DNA of 64,000 bases from the NCBI GenBank assembly GCA_027625915.1, contig JANTQA010000070.1, forward strand, positions 12,529,001-12,593,000. Reading direction: 5' to 3'. Source of the stretch: Anaeramoeba flamelloides. Its lineage: Eukaryota; Metamonada; Anaeramoebidae. A model generated the notes under the pieces. It was not told where the DNA came from. It worked only from the letters and a program-made list of their open reading frames with translations, and ran no database searches. This document shows positions 47,975-59,245 of this stretch, piece after piece. The position numbers were made by a program, and so were the translations under genes. The stretch's first letter is position 1. Each line of letters opens with the position of its first letter.

Positions 47975-50900
47975 CTACTTATCGTTTTTATCCACAGACT
48001 TATTAGAGAGATTATATTCAATAAATTTAGAGATTAATTTACTAATTCGAATTTTATAAAGAGTATTTGCTTTATTTTTGTACCAGAGTAATAAATATGT
48101 AATGAAAAACCTGTTCCAAATATTATGAACATCATCCAAAAAACCTGATTGTGTGTTTTTAAATTTACTATTTGAAGATAGTTTTTCAATTGAAGAATTT
48201 GTTAATAAATTATAAAATTTATAAATTTTTTTCAATTTTGAACTATTAATTGACCCGATATATTTTATTATTAGCCTAAAATTTGATTTCTTCTGGATTA
48301 GTTGAATAAATTTTTGTTCGTTTGTCGAAATATATGTTTTTTTTCGTGGTCGTTTCTTATTTTTTTTTTTAAAAGCCGACTTAATTTCCAAAAAGACAAC
48401 AACAAGCCAAAATACAAAGGAGAAGGCTAATAAAAAAATGATAAAATTTGCCAAATAATTTTTTCCATTATGGGAAATAATGTTGATCTCTTGGGAATAA
48501 AAGATCATTCCAAATAATAAAATTAATTGAGTTATTGTTAATAAACTAAATTCTAAAAAGTTTCGAGGCCTGGTATTAAACGGGTTGCAAGATGCTTGCA
48601 TCAGAATTGAAAATAAAAATATTATATTGAAAATTATTAATTGGGCCCTGGGAACATTTGACAAATAGAGAACAAATATCACAACCAAAAATTTTCTTAT
48701 AGTGATGACAAATTCCCAAAAGAACCATTCCTTTTTGAACCTGTTAGTCAATAATCCCAGTCTTTGCTTAAAAATTTTTTCATCAACCTTTTTGGAATGG
48801 TACCACAAAGACCAAACGAGAAATGCGGGTATTCCAATAATGTACAAGATACCAAAAATAATTATAAATGGAAGGAAATTATACCACCAGTCATCATAGC
48901 ATTTATATTCTGGGGACGTGTTTAGCGTGTAAGTAATTATAATCTGATCTTCAGAATTTGAGTTTCTGGATTTCGAGCAATCAAATAACTCCAAAATTTT
49001 TAAACATAGAATCAAATACATAATAAATAGTAAGGCAATAAAGGAATTTATACAATTATATTTAAATTGCTTAAGATCATTTTTATCCATCCCATTCGTC
49101 ATCAGTGTTGTCGAATAATAACGCAAATAATAAAGTGGGAAGGTGAAATAATTCTGCTCATTTTTGCTGGGCTTTGTGCATAAATTGGGATATTTATTCA
49201 AGATCTTGTTGCCAATCCGCTTTACCATTCTTGAATGCAAATAAGCCCCGGCGTAGAGGATAACAAAAAAAAATAGGGTAATGATGGGCAATAGCTGAAT
49301 TAAAAACCATTTTTGTTTGAAGCTTAGATTTAACGAACACTCGAGGGCCAAAAAATCCATATTAAAATTAAAGAAGGTAAGATTTTGGAAAAAATCAAGA
49401 ACCTCGATTGGCCAATTAAATAACATTGAGGGGAATAATGTTATAATTTGAAAAAAGGAGATTAAAATAGAAATTGAACCAAAATAATTTTCTCCCTTCT
49501 TGGCAATGAACAATAAGATTATCATCAAGATTACAAAGATCATAAATGCCAAAAATAATCGAAACCAGTTATTGCTTGGGCATTCCAAACACTCTTTTTC
49601 AAATCTGTAAAACCCTGTCTCACATTTTTCACATTTAACCCCCTTGTATCCCATGTCTTCATTGCATACTCCAATTTTATACCCTGGGCACGCCTCATAG
49701 ACTAAGCATTTGGTTAACTCTTCGGGATTATCTAAGGAATTCCAATAGCCCCTTTTTGGGAGGGGGTATTTTTGGTTAAATTGATTACAAATTCCTCCTT
49801 CTGGGCAAGATTTGCAAAGCTCGCCAGGCTTTCCATAATATCCGACTGAGCAAATACATTCATTTATTGATGCGGTTCCAGTTGCTAGTGTTTCTGAAAA
49901 CAAAGGGCAATATTGACACTTGGTTGATGCGTCCCTATCTTGCCAAGTATTAAAGGGGCAATTATCACAATTGATTCTTCCCGGCATATCTTGGTATGTC
50001 CCAGAATCACAATATTGGCAAATGATTGATCCCATTCCATCTGCGTAGGTTCCAGGTAAGCACTCGAGACATTTGGTTTGGCCATTTTGATTTTGATACT
50101 TCCCTGTGGGGCATAGTTGGCATTCTTTCTTGCCATCTTCATCATTGTATTCTCCAATGTTGCATGCGATGCAATCTGCTTTAGAAATTGAGCCTTCGTT
50201 TGGATTGTGGGTCCCTTTTGAACATTTTTTACATTCAATTAATCCTTTTTCGTCAGAGTATGTTCCCGTTTCACAATTATGGCAAATTGATAATCCTGTA
50301 TCATTGGAAAAGGTTCCAAATTCACAATCAAAGCAACTCGATAATCCCGTATCATTTGCAAATTTCCCTACTTGGCAATTCGAGCAAAAGCTTTGGCCTT
50401 CTTCACCCATAAAGTTCCCCATGGGGCAAGGTTTACAATCAAATTCAGATTTTGATTTGACTTTTGTGTTAAAGGTGCCCTTCTGGCAATTCAAGCAAAA
50501 ACTTTGGCCTACTTGATCCATATATTTTCCCTTTTGGCATTTAAGGCAGTTGCTCAACGAAATTGAGCCTTCATTTGGATTGTAGGTCCCTTTTGAGCAG
50601 TTTTTACATTCAATTAACCCCCTTTCGTCAGAATATTTTCCCTTTTCGCAAGTATAGCAAATTGATAATCCTGTTTCATTGGAAAAGGTTCCAAATTCAC
50701 AATCAAAGCATCTCGATAATTGGGTTTCATTTGCAAATTTTCCTTTTGGACAAGTTTTGCAAGAACTTTGGCCTTCTTCATCCGTATATTTACCAATGTC
50801 GCATGCAATGCAATCGATGTTCGAAATTGATCCTTCGTTTGGATTGTGGGTCCCTTTTGAGCAGTTTTTACATTCAATTAACCCCTTTTCGTCAGAGTAT

Positions 50901-53744
50901 GTTCCCGTTTCACAATTATGGCAAATTGATAATCCTGTTTCATTGGAAAAGGTTCCAAATTCACAATCAAAGCATCTCGATAATTGCGTCTCATTTGCAA
51001 ATTTACCTTTTGGACAACTTTTGCAAGAACTTTGGCCTTCTTCGTCCGTATATTTACCACGTAAACAAGGATCACAATCTCTTGATCCTTTTTGATCTGA
51101 ATATCTTCCAGGATTACAAGGTAAACATTCTGTCAATCCAACCTCATCTCCATACGTTCCGATCTCACACAAATTGCAATCGTTAATCGAAGAGGAACCA
51201 GTATTGGGATTGAAGGTTCCTTTGGTACATCTTTGACATTCGTTTTGATCCTTCAACCCAAACGTGTCGCCATATGTACCTGCTTCACAAGCAGTACACA
51301 CCGTTGAATTGGTTTCGTTGCTATAATGACCCATGGGGCAAAATTCACATTGTGGGCTCTCTAAAATTGAACCAGGTAGACAGTCACAATAGCCGCTGTT
51401 TGGATTACAATTACCACCATTTTTGCATATACCGCAATTCTTCATCTCAACTTCGTTAACAAAGCATTTATTGTTTTCATTCATATTATAAATGTTCTCA
51501 TAATAACTTGCTGAATTATCCACAATTGTTACTTGAGTAAAAGTTAAGTGGGACGGTGCACTCGATTTTAGAGAGTTGCAAACTAATCCCCCTCCACCTT
51601 TTACTGCATAATTTTCCTGAATCACAACATCTTGCAGTTTTGTATTACACCCTTCCGTAAAGATCCCGCCACCATAATCCGCCTTGCTCTCTTTGATTAT
51701 TAGGTTTTCTAGAAATGGTGAGGCCGAATTATCTTGATCGCAAAAAATGTATATCGAGCCTTTTATTAAATATTTGGGTTTTTGTGTTTTGAGAGCAATG
51801 TGGATTTAGAAAAAGAATCGAGTTAATTTATATATACCAACTACTTGCTGTTAATTCCAAAATGAAATTGTTTTTTTTTTAAGAAAAAGCTTGTAATCTG
51901 GAATTATTTTTTAAGGTATTTTTGACTCTTATTTTTTATTTTTGATTACAATTATAGGGCAACCAATTTATTAAAAAATCAATTAAACCCGAGAAGGAAA
52001 CCCTTTATCATTTTTACAAAAATCTGTTAAAATTGTTTTTTTTAAGAATTCAATTTTTTACAACTGTTCCAAGGCTACCGAGAAAAATTATCAATATCAA
52101 ATTTTGATGTTGATATAGATTTTTAAATCTAAGAATATAAGAATAAGAAAGCTTATATTGAAAATATTTTTTCAAAAATGAGTTGATATGAAAAAAATAA
52201 ACTTCTGGTTTTATTGAAAAATAAATTCATTTTTTTTAGAGTAAAATTTTTTGTCGTTTCTTAATGAATTTTCGATGTTTAGAGTCATTTTGGGTTGTGA
52301 AATTTTTTTTTCTTTGAATATCAGAAAAAAATCTTGAATATTGGCACATTTCGGAATTATTTTTTTTCAATATAAGCTTTCTTATTCTTATATTCTTAGA
52401 TTTAAAAATCTATATCAACATCAAAATTTGATATTGATAATTTTTCTCAGTAGCTTTGGATTGACTTTACCAATTATTGTTTTGAGAAAAAACAAGGTCT
52501 TTTTTTTTATTATTGGAGAAGTGTAAGTTACACTCTAGTTGCCCTTAGAATTAAATTCCCTTTCTGAAATTTAAACATAAAAATCATAAATTTCATGATT
52601 ATTATGGACTATTCGAATTTTATGCTCTGTGAGGTTGGAATACCATACAGCAGATGGGGAAAAGTCGAATAGTCCTTAATGAATGAAAATAATTTCAAAA
52701 TATCACAGTTTAAAATTATTTCATGAAGATTTTATTTCTTTTAATTTATTGTGAAAAATTAATCTATCTTTTTCAGAGGATGGAAATGGCCAGAAAAAAT
52801 GATCAATATTTTCTATAATTTCAGTTTGTTTATATTTAAGACATAAAGAAAAAAATTTATTGATTTTTTATTGATTATCTAGGAATATCTATTTAAGCAT
52901 TTAGTAAATGTTCTGTATTTTGGAATTGTAGAACTTGAAGGATAACTTAAATATTTTTGTGTTTTAAATAAATAATTTTGATTTTTAATTATTGTGAAAT
53001 ATTTTAGTGGGGTGGTCGTCAAGTGCCCTAGAGTGTCGTAGAGTGTTGTCAAGTGCCTTCAAGTGCCATCAAGTGCCTAGGTTTTTTTACTTTTTGTAAT
53101 AAACCGAAATTTTCAAAAATTAAAAAAAACCTAACGGTGGTTTTATTGAGGTTTTCTGTTTTATTTGTGAAGTGTTCTGGGTTTTTTTGAGGTTTTCTAT
53201 TTTATTTAGGAAGTGTTCTAGGTTTTTTTTTTACTTTTTGAAATAAACAAAAAATTTTAATAAATTTTTGGTTTATTTCTAAAGTAAAAAAAACCTAACA
53301 AAAATCTATTGATTTTCAAAATAAACAGAAAAATCAAGAAAACGTAAAGTCAGTTTTTTTTAATTTTAGAAATAAAAGCTTAATGTGATTTTCCAGAACT
53401 CAAAAGTCTGAGTAAAATCAAATATTTTACTCTTTTCTTATAAATTTTGGAAAACCTAACAAAAAGTGTCGTCTAGTGTCATAGAGTACCAATATTTTCT
53501 TGAGGTCTTCAGTTTTGGTTGTTTAGTGTATATATTTTTTTGAGGTTTTCTGTTTTATCTGTAATATCTATTGTTTTTTCATTATTCTTAAAAAAATTGT
53601 GGAAGTGCCTAGCTTTTCAATAATTCAAAAGTATAGAGTAAAATCTTTGATTTTATTATATTCTGTTGAATTCTTTTAAACTCAAGAAAACCTAACGACA
53701 TTTCTATTTCTTGTAATTCAAAAATCACACTTTTATTTTTATTT

Positions 53745-53785
<41 letters not shown>

Positions 53786-56700
53786 GGGGGGGGGTCAAGC
53801 TACTGACATTTTAAATAAAAAACCTCCAATATAGTTAAAGATGCAAAATGTTTTTTAAATAGTTAAACTGTTTTTATAAGTTTTTCATTCTCATTCAAAA
53901 TTTTTATTCAGATTAAAACTCTTTTAAAAAAAACTTTATTATCAAAATGAAGAATAATAAATAGAAATTTTCACATACAGAAAAAATATCACATAAAACT
54001 GAAATAAGAAAATTTTCATATTTTTTATTTAAAGTAATATCTTGTAAATAAAAAAATTGAATTTTTATTATAAACGATCAATTAATGATAAATATCAATT
54101 TTTGATATTTAAATAACTTTATTAGAATTAAGTTTAATAATGATATTTTATAATAAATTAGTCCTGTTTTATTTTGAAAAGAACTTATTGTAATTATCAG
54201 TGATTATATGGTGACGTTGATCCCTGTATACATCATTTTTTACATTTGCATATTTATTGTTCTTAAAATAAATACTCTTAGTGTCAAAATAAGTGAGGAA
54301 ATGATTTATTTTTAAAATGTTAATAATTTAATTGTGAGCATTAACAAAAATTGATCAAAATCAACAATTATTTTTTCACCTTTACATGAATATGAATTAG
54401 GATTAAAACCTTTTAACACGCATTGTATCTAACTTGGATAATATTTAATTTCAATTTCGCCAAGATCCTTCAGTATTTATAAGTATTAATTACTTGATTT
54501 TTGAAAGTAAAGATTGGCCAAAATGAGGAAAAAGTGCATTTTTAGGGTATATTAGGGAAAAAAATACCTTAAGGGACTAGTAAACATAAAAAAAATCTCC
54601 AAGTAAATCCAATAGAAAATTCAAAAAAAAAATACCAATCTTGAAATTGAAAAATAAAGTAAAAATCTGATTACTATAAGACCAAACTTACTTTTTTTGC
54701 TATTTCCCAAATGAATTATTGTTTTTAAAAAATCTGATCCATTTTTCTTCATTTTTGAAAAGTTCAAAATTCAACATATTTCTGAATTATTTAAAAACAA
54801 ATTATTTTCTTTGAAAGAAGATTGAAATCTTATTGCCTGTAAAATGGAAGTGTAAAAAATACACTTTTAAAAATGAAACCACTAAGTTCTAAAATAACCC
54901 AGTATCAAAAATAAACTAAATTTCAAAACAATTACAATAATTATTTTTAGTATTAAAAAAATATAATATTGTGATTCAAAGAACAGTTCAAATCAAATTT
55001 TCTCTCTTTATTAAACAGAAAAAATATGTGAAAAATGATCAAACAATCAAATTAAAAATTCATCCCAAAATACTTTTTTTAAACCTGTAAAATTCAACTT
55101 ATAATCTCAAGAAATACTTTTTAATTTGATTATTTATAATCAATAATTAATAACTCAATCTTAATTCTTCCAGTAAGCCATTAACAACACAAAGATTAAA
55201 TGTATCAAATAGACTTTATAATTATTTCTCAATTTTTCAAAGATTATCAACAAATAAAACAATTGCATATTTTTAATAAAAAAAATAATAATAGATATTA
55301 TCAAATAATTGATTTTAATACAAATATTTCCTTGTTTATACTCTTAATATTTGAAAAAGAATATTGACTAGTATTTTAAATTTCAAGAAATTTAATAAAT
55401 ATTGGTGAATAAAATAAATGTTCAATTTTTTTAGATCTTCAAGGATTCATTATTTGATTGATTGTTATTATATTTTTAAAATAAGATTAAAATTTCAATG
55501 CTTACTTGTTCATAAAGACTCTCAGAAATTACTAAAAGTGAGATTTCTTCAAAATAAAATTTGTTTGCAAATTTTTTTTTTATAATTTGATCCAAAAAAC
55601 CAACAAAAAAAGGATCTTGATCTTTTTACTGAAACAATAAATTGGGAAAATGAAATCTTTTAAAAATGATCACCCATTTCCCTAAAGTTGACAAATGAAG
55701 TTAAATATCGGGTTTAATTGTATCCTTATGTAAATAATTACTCTATTGCCTTTGGGGAAAAAAAATAAATAAGACTTAATAGTTCCTTAAAGTTTTTGGA
55801 TTGTTATTATTAGTAAAATTGTTTCAGTAATTGCAAATATTTTCAATCAAATCCTTTTTATAAATAATGTAAATTTTTTATGAACCAAAGTAATAAACCT
55901 ACCTAAATTTCATCAAAATCGGGTGTCTCTAGAATATTCAAGTAATTGTTTGATCACCATAAGTAGATTTACTTTTTTTTGAAAAGCAATTGAGTTTTAT
56001 AGAGGTTTGCATCACATGTACAAAAAGTGATGTATTAATATTTTCAGTTTTTTCACAGATGATAGAGTTTGGAAAATGATTATTTTTATTCTTGTTTTTT
56101 GATTGATTGATTGAATGTTTTGAACATATGGAATTTCATTAATCATCATTCTAATAAGTGGGTGAGTTATAATTTAAAAAGTTTGATTCTTTAAAAAATA
56201 GGATTTGATTGAAAATATTTGCAATTACACGATAATTTTACTAATATTAACAATTAAAAGTCTTGTCTAGGATTATTTTCATGTACAGGTATTTTTTTCA
56301 CTCCTATACATTTTTTTACAAATCTTATTGCCAATAATGTATTTTTATTACATAAAAATTAATATCAAGATTAAGGATTACGGTCCCAAACAGTTTAATG
56401 TAAAATTCAAAGTACTAAGCCAAGAAACACTTGTTTTTTCAAATGACATTTAAAATTGCCAAGATAGAAAATAATAGTAATTTTTCTTTTTCAGGTGATA
56501 TTAAGATTTAGTATGAAAATAAAGTTTTTGAGTTTTACAACTGTCTACTGAAACAATCTTGATGAAATTGAAATTAAGAGAACCAAAGTTTGGATGACAG
56601 ACTTTGTAAAAATGTTCAAAATCACCAGAATTTTTTGAGATAACGAGAATTCAAATGTGGATAAAAAACTTTTAAAAGCTTCTCAATTAAATTCTGTAAA

Positions 56701-57680
56701 CTCTAAAGCAATTCCACATCATTTTTTTTTAGATTTGTAAATTGAATTTCCAAAAGTCCAGATATTTTCCAGGTTACTACCATTTTACAATCAAACCGAT
56801 TTAACAATTTTTTTTCCATTCGACAATTTTTTGTCGAAAAGTAAATTCAAATTATTTGCAAATATCTTTTAACAAACGTTGGTGCCTAACGTCATCACCA
56901 ATTTTAAGAAAAGTAATTTTGTTGAAAATGGGTAAAAAGAGGTTTTGAGAAGGGGTTTGTCTTGAGAGAAATAGATTCTTGAAAAAATTGTCGAAAAAAA
57001 TTGTAGAAAAAAATATTTGCCATTTAAAAATACTCAAATAAGTTGGGCAATTTTTTTAGTGAACGCTGGTTCTCTTTGTCTTTACAAAGTATTTTTGAAC
57101 CAACCTTCAAAGATCTTGGACTAACCGCAGGATCAATTCAAAAACATAATGACAAAAAGAAAAAAATTCTTACCGTTCCCAGTAGTGAAGCAATTTTGCA
57201 TTGTAAACCCTTCAATGTGAGCACTAGAAGTGTTATTAAATTCAAGACAACGGTGTTGACTATTTCCATCGATTATTGTTTCAGAATTGCCATTCATTGA
57301 ATAGAGATATTGTGTCCCTTTGAATTTAAGTGGGCCATCTAGTTGATAAGTTCCTTGGTCAACACATATAACATCATCATCTGAACAAAAAGTAAGCAAA
57401 TAAACAAAATTAGAAATTAATTATGACAATAGAATGAGTTATAAATCGAGAAATTACCTAAAAAGTCCATAGCATAACTGATCGTTGCACATGCATTATC
57501 GTAACTATCACACTCCAATCCATTGCTTCCTTCTTTTTTCACATAACGGTTACACGTAGGTTCACACAATATGATACTGATATTCAAACTAATTATCAAA
57601 ACAAACAGAACATATAAATTGAACATAACACCGACAAAAAGTTCAAATTGTATGGTGAAAAAAATAAAATTTCTCCTCAT
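47975..57680 (-). CDS. Cys-rich beta-helix surface receptor with 8-9 TM helices, three exons
   Basis: Exons 57680-57458, 57380-57174 and 51759-47975 join in phases 1 and 1 into 1,404 residues; introns are 77 and 5,414 nt, GT-AG. The start is the ATG before RRNFIFFTIQFELF, whose long hydrophobic stretch is a signal peptide or anchor. Residues about 45-245 form parallel beta-helix repeats (DDVICVDQGTYQLDG, HRCLEFNNTSSAHIEGFTMQ, CDQDNSASPFLENLIIKE, DYGGGIF). An EGF-like module (CGICKNGGNCNPNSGYCDC) follows near 253, then about 15 GCC2/GCC3-type repeats (C..C..GT(Y/F)....G...C) to about 860, and 8-9 TM helices at about 870-1270, then a basic cytoplasmic tail. Families of this build are large in amoebae and ciliates and are thought to sense or adhere; the ligand is unknown. 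The exon joins are supported by the smooth beta-helix reading across both junctions. Confidence 0.85.
50170..51060 (-). repeat. Near-identical tandem units in the Cys-rich coding region
   Basis: A block coding CFDCEFGTFSNETGLSIC, then a Cys unit, then LIECKNCSKGTHNPNEGSIS recurs at least three times (around 50170-50345, 50545-50715 and 50825-50995) with very few base changes, much closer than the other GCC repeats. This indicates recent duplication or gene conversion within the gene. Confidence 0.75.
52066..52462. mobile_element. Foldback element, 97-bp arms
   Basis: The left arm 52068-52166 (AAGGCTACCGAGAAAAATTA ... AAGAAAGCTTATATTGAAAA) is mirrored at 52365-52459 (TTTTCAATATAAGCTTTCTT ... 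TAATTTTTCTCAGTAGCTTT) with only a couple of mismatches and a spacer of about 200 bp. Within each arm, ATCAAATTTTGATGTTGATAT is itself palindromic. Confidence 0.8.
52495..52960. repeat. Head-hairpin repeat, long-body type (copy 2)
   Basis: T run, TTATTATTGG, hairpin AAGTGTAAGTTACACTCT, then a body shared with 40085-40335 and 61655-62045, including GATTTTATTTCTT and AGAACTTGAAGGATAACTTAAA. It is interrupted by the 70-bp element at 52606-52675. Confidence 0.7.
52606..52675. mobile_element. 70-bp inverted-repeat insertion GGACTATTCGA...TCGAATAGTCC
   Basis: A perfect 11-bp terminal inverted repeat bounds a 70-bp insert. The related repeat copies at 40085 and 61655 run through this point without the insert (GATTATTAATTAATG and AATTATTAACCAATG), so the insertion is directly visible. 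The interior TCTGTGAGGTTGGAATACCA has a relative at 43801-43856. A short A/T target duplication is possible but cannot be told from the A/T-rich site. Confidence 0.75.
53010..53710. repeat. Hairpin-array repeat (copy 3, opposite orientation)
   Basis: It begins with repeated AAGTGCC units (CGTCAAGTGCCCTAGAGTG ... AAGTGCCTTCAAGTGCCATC, AAGTGCCTAGG), the inverse of the CTAGGCAC tail of the other copies. Type 1 hairpin at 53213-53297 (CTTTTTGAAATAAACAAAAA mirrored), type 2 at 53389-53456 (CCAGAACTCAAAAGTCTGAGT mirrored). A T39 then G10 run (53746-53794) follows. Confidence 0.75.
53746..53794. repeat. T39-G10 homopolymer pair
   Basis: About 39 T directly followed by 10 G. Length is uncertain by nature. 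G runs are otherwise almost absent from noncoding DNA here; the only comparable tract is C8 in hairpin array copy 1. Confidence 0.8.
54573..55250 (+). repeat. Long dispersed repeat, 3-copy family (copy 3, receptor intron 2)
   Basis: Collinear partner of 46986-47670, same strand. GGGACTAGTAAAC at the left end corresponds to GGGACTATTAAAC there, and AATTATTTCTCAATTTTTCAAA marks the right end. Confidence 0.75.
55613..55770 (-). repeat. Dispersed repeat, 3-copy family (copy 2, inverted)
   Basis: Reverse complement of the 9070-9240 and 63600-63775 sequences: on this strand GTTGACAAATGAAG, GGTTTAATTGTATCCTTATG and ATAATTACTCTATTGCC. Confidence 0.65.
55800..56258. mobile_element. TIR element, TTAATTGTTAAT family (copy 2)
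   Basis: TTGTTATTATTAGTAAAATT then GTAATTGCAAATATTTTCAA is mirrored by TTGAAAATATTTGCAATTAC then AATTTTACTAATATTAACAA. Interior shared with 26970-27373. Confidence 0.7.
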
Positions 57681-58784
57681 CTTTATCACAAAAAATTTCC
57701 CTTTTCTTCGTTTCAAATCTTGGAACCACAAATTGAACCTCGAAGTTTGACATAAAGTGGGAGTGTAAAAAACTTTTGAGAGTGTATGATTATTTTAAAG
57801 CTTTAATTCTCTTTCAAAAGGTAATACTTTACAAAAATATAATACCTATTACAAAAAAACTAAACATATGTTGTGAGGAAGACGTTGGGGTCTTTAGGAA
57901 GAAAAATTCCTTTCAAAATCTTTCGTTTTCACTGTTAAAAATGACAGATGGGTAAGTTTTAATTATGGTGATTGACAAAAAAAAATTCGACAAATCCTGA
58001 ATTACAAACAAATTCGAATTGAAAAACAAAAAATCAGAGAGAATATAAATTCTAAAAAATTCAAATAATGAAAAAAAAATGCATCAAAGAGATTCTCCAT
58101 TCGTAAAAATCAAAATTAGAAAAAAAATTACTTTTTTTTTTTTGAAATTTCTGAAGGATTAAATATCTTTAATTTAAAATAAATCGCTTTCTAAAAATGT
58201 TCAAAATCAATTTAATTCGATTTATTCTAATTTGTGGTTATTTTAAAAACCCTCTACATTTGACAACGTAAGAATTTTATTAAATTCTAGAGGAAAAAAT
58301 GACTTATCTGAAAATACTGGTATTTGAATTTCAAATGGGAAATTTTTTCACTTGGTTTACAATTTCCTTTTTGTTACAAAATTCCAATTTACAACCTGCT
58401 CCTGTAGGGAACTCTGTTTATCATAAACAAGGAAAATGATTTGAAAATATTTTCCCATTTAGACTTCAAATCCCAGTAGTGAAAAAATAGAAAAAAAAAA
58501 TCTTTTAGATCTAAAATAGCACTTAGAGTAATACCCAAAACTACCTTGCTGTTTTCAAAATGATCCTTCTAACCATTCAAATTTTAAAATTCGAATTTCT
58601 CTCTTAGTATATTTTTTCTCAAAATGCCCTAGTTTTGCTTGGTTTAAATTCGGAATTGAGATTTCCTATTTGTATTTTGTTGTATTCAATTGTCCTGTTC
58701 TCAAAAAATACAAATTACAAGAATTAAGGGGTAACTTTTGATCCTGTTTCTATTGACACAATAACTTTGAAAAAGCAATTAAGA
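57681..58784. other. Upstream flank of the receptor gene
   Basis: AT-rich DNA that should contain the receptor promoter at its left end. No repeat partner or other gene was found. Confidence 0.4.
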
Positions 58785-59245
58785 TGTGTTTGATTTAAGG
58801 TATATCTTGAAAAAGTCAATAGCGGTGATCTAATGGCTCAAAACATTGTGAGTCATGTTTTTTACGTCTTGAAATCCAGACGAACTCATAAATTTTTAAT
58901 TTTTCGGATATGAAATTTTAATTACTGTTATGATCGAATCCCTAATAGTAAATTGGTAATAAAAATCTAAAATAACATTTTTCTGTTCTAACTTGATTTT
59001 TTTTAGAATCTTTTATTGGAAACTTGGGAAAACTGTACTTAGAACAAAAAGGGTTATGTTTAGGTTTTTATTACCAATTTACTATTAGGGATTCGATCAT
59101 AACAGTAATTAAAATTTCATATCCGAAAAATTAAAAATTTATGAGTTCGTCTGGATTTCATGAGATAAACAACATGACTCGCAATGCTTTGAGCCTTTAG
59201 ATCACCATTATGGACCTTTTTCAGATATATTTTAATCAATTTATA
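58785..59245. mobile_element. Foldback element with about 180-bp arms
   Basis: Left arm 58785-58965 (GTCAATAGCGGTGATCTAAT, GGCTCAAAACATTGTGAGTC, ATCCAGACGAACTCATAAAT, AATCCCTAATAGTAAATTGG) is mirrored at 59064-59240 (AATTTACTATTAGGGATTCG ... ATTTATGAGTTCGTCTGGAT ... TGACTCGCAATGCTTTGAGC ... AGATCACCATTATGGACCT). The spacer is about 100 bp. Inner arms are nearly identical; outer parts more diverged. The minus-strand frame at 59117-59332 is an arm artefact. Confidence 0.8.

Larger units (their letters stand above)
51760..57173 (-). other. Receptor intron 2 (5,414 nt) carrying repeats
   Basis: Donor GTAAGA at 57173, acceptor AAAAG at 51760 on the minus strand. It contains a foldback (52066-52462), a long-body head repeat with a 70-bp insert (52495-52960), a hairpin array (53010-53710), a T39G10 run, a long dispersed repeat (54573-55250), and two further repeat copies (55613-55770, 55800-56258). 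The small frames seen at 52341-52526 and 56852-57300 lie in this intron and look spurious. Confidence 0.85.

Noticed and set aside
50106-51186. Several plus- and minus-strand frames of 65-207 residues
   Set aside because: All are shadows of the Cys-rich receptor repeats in other frames; their internal repetition mirrors the true coding repeats.
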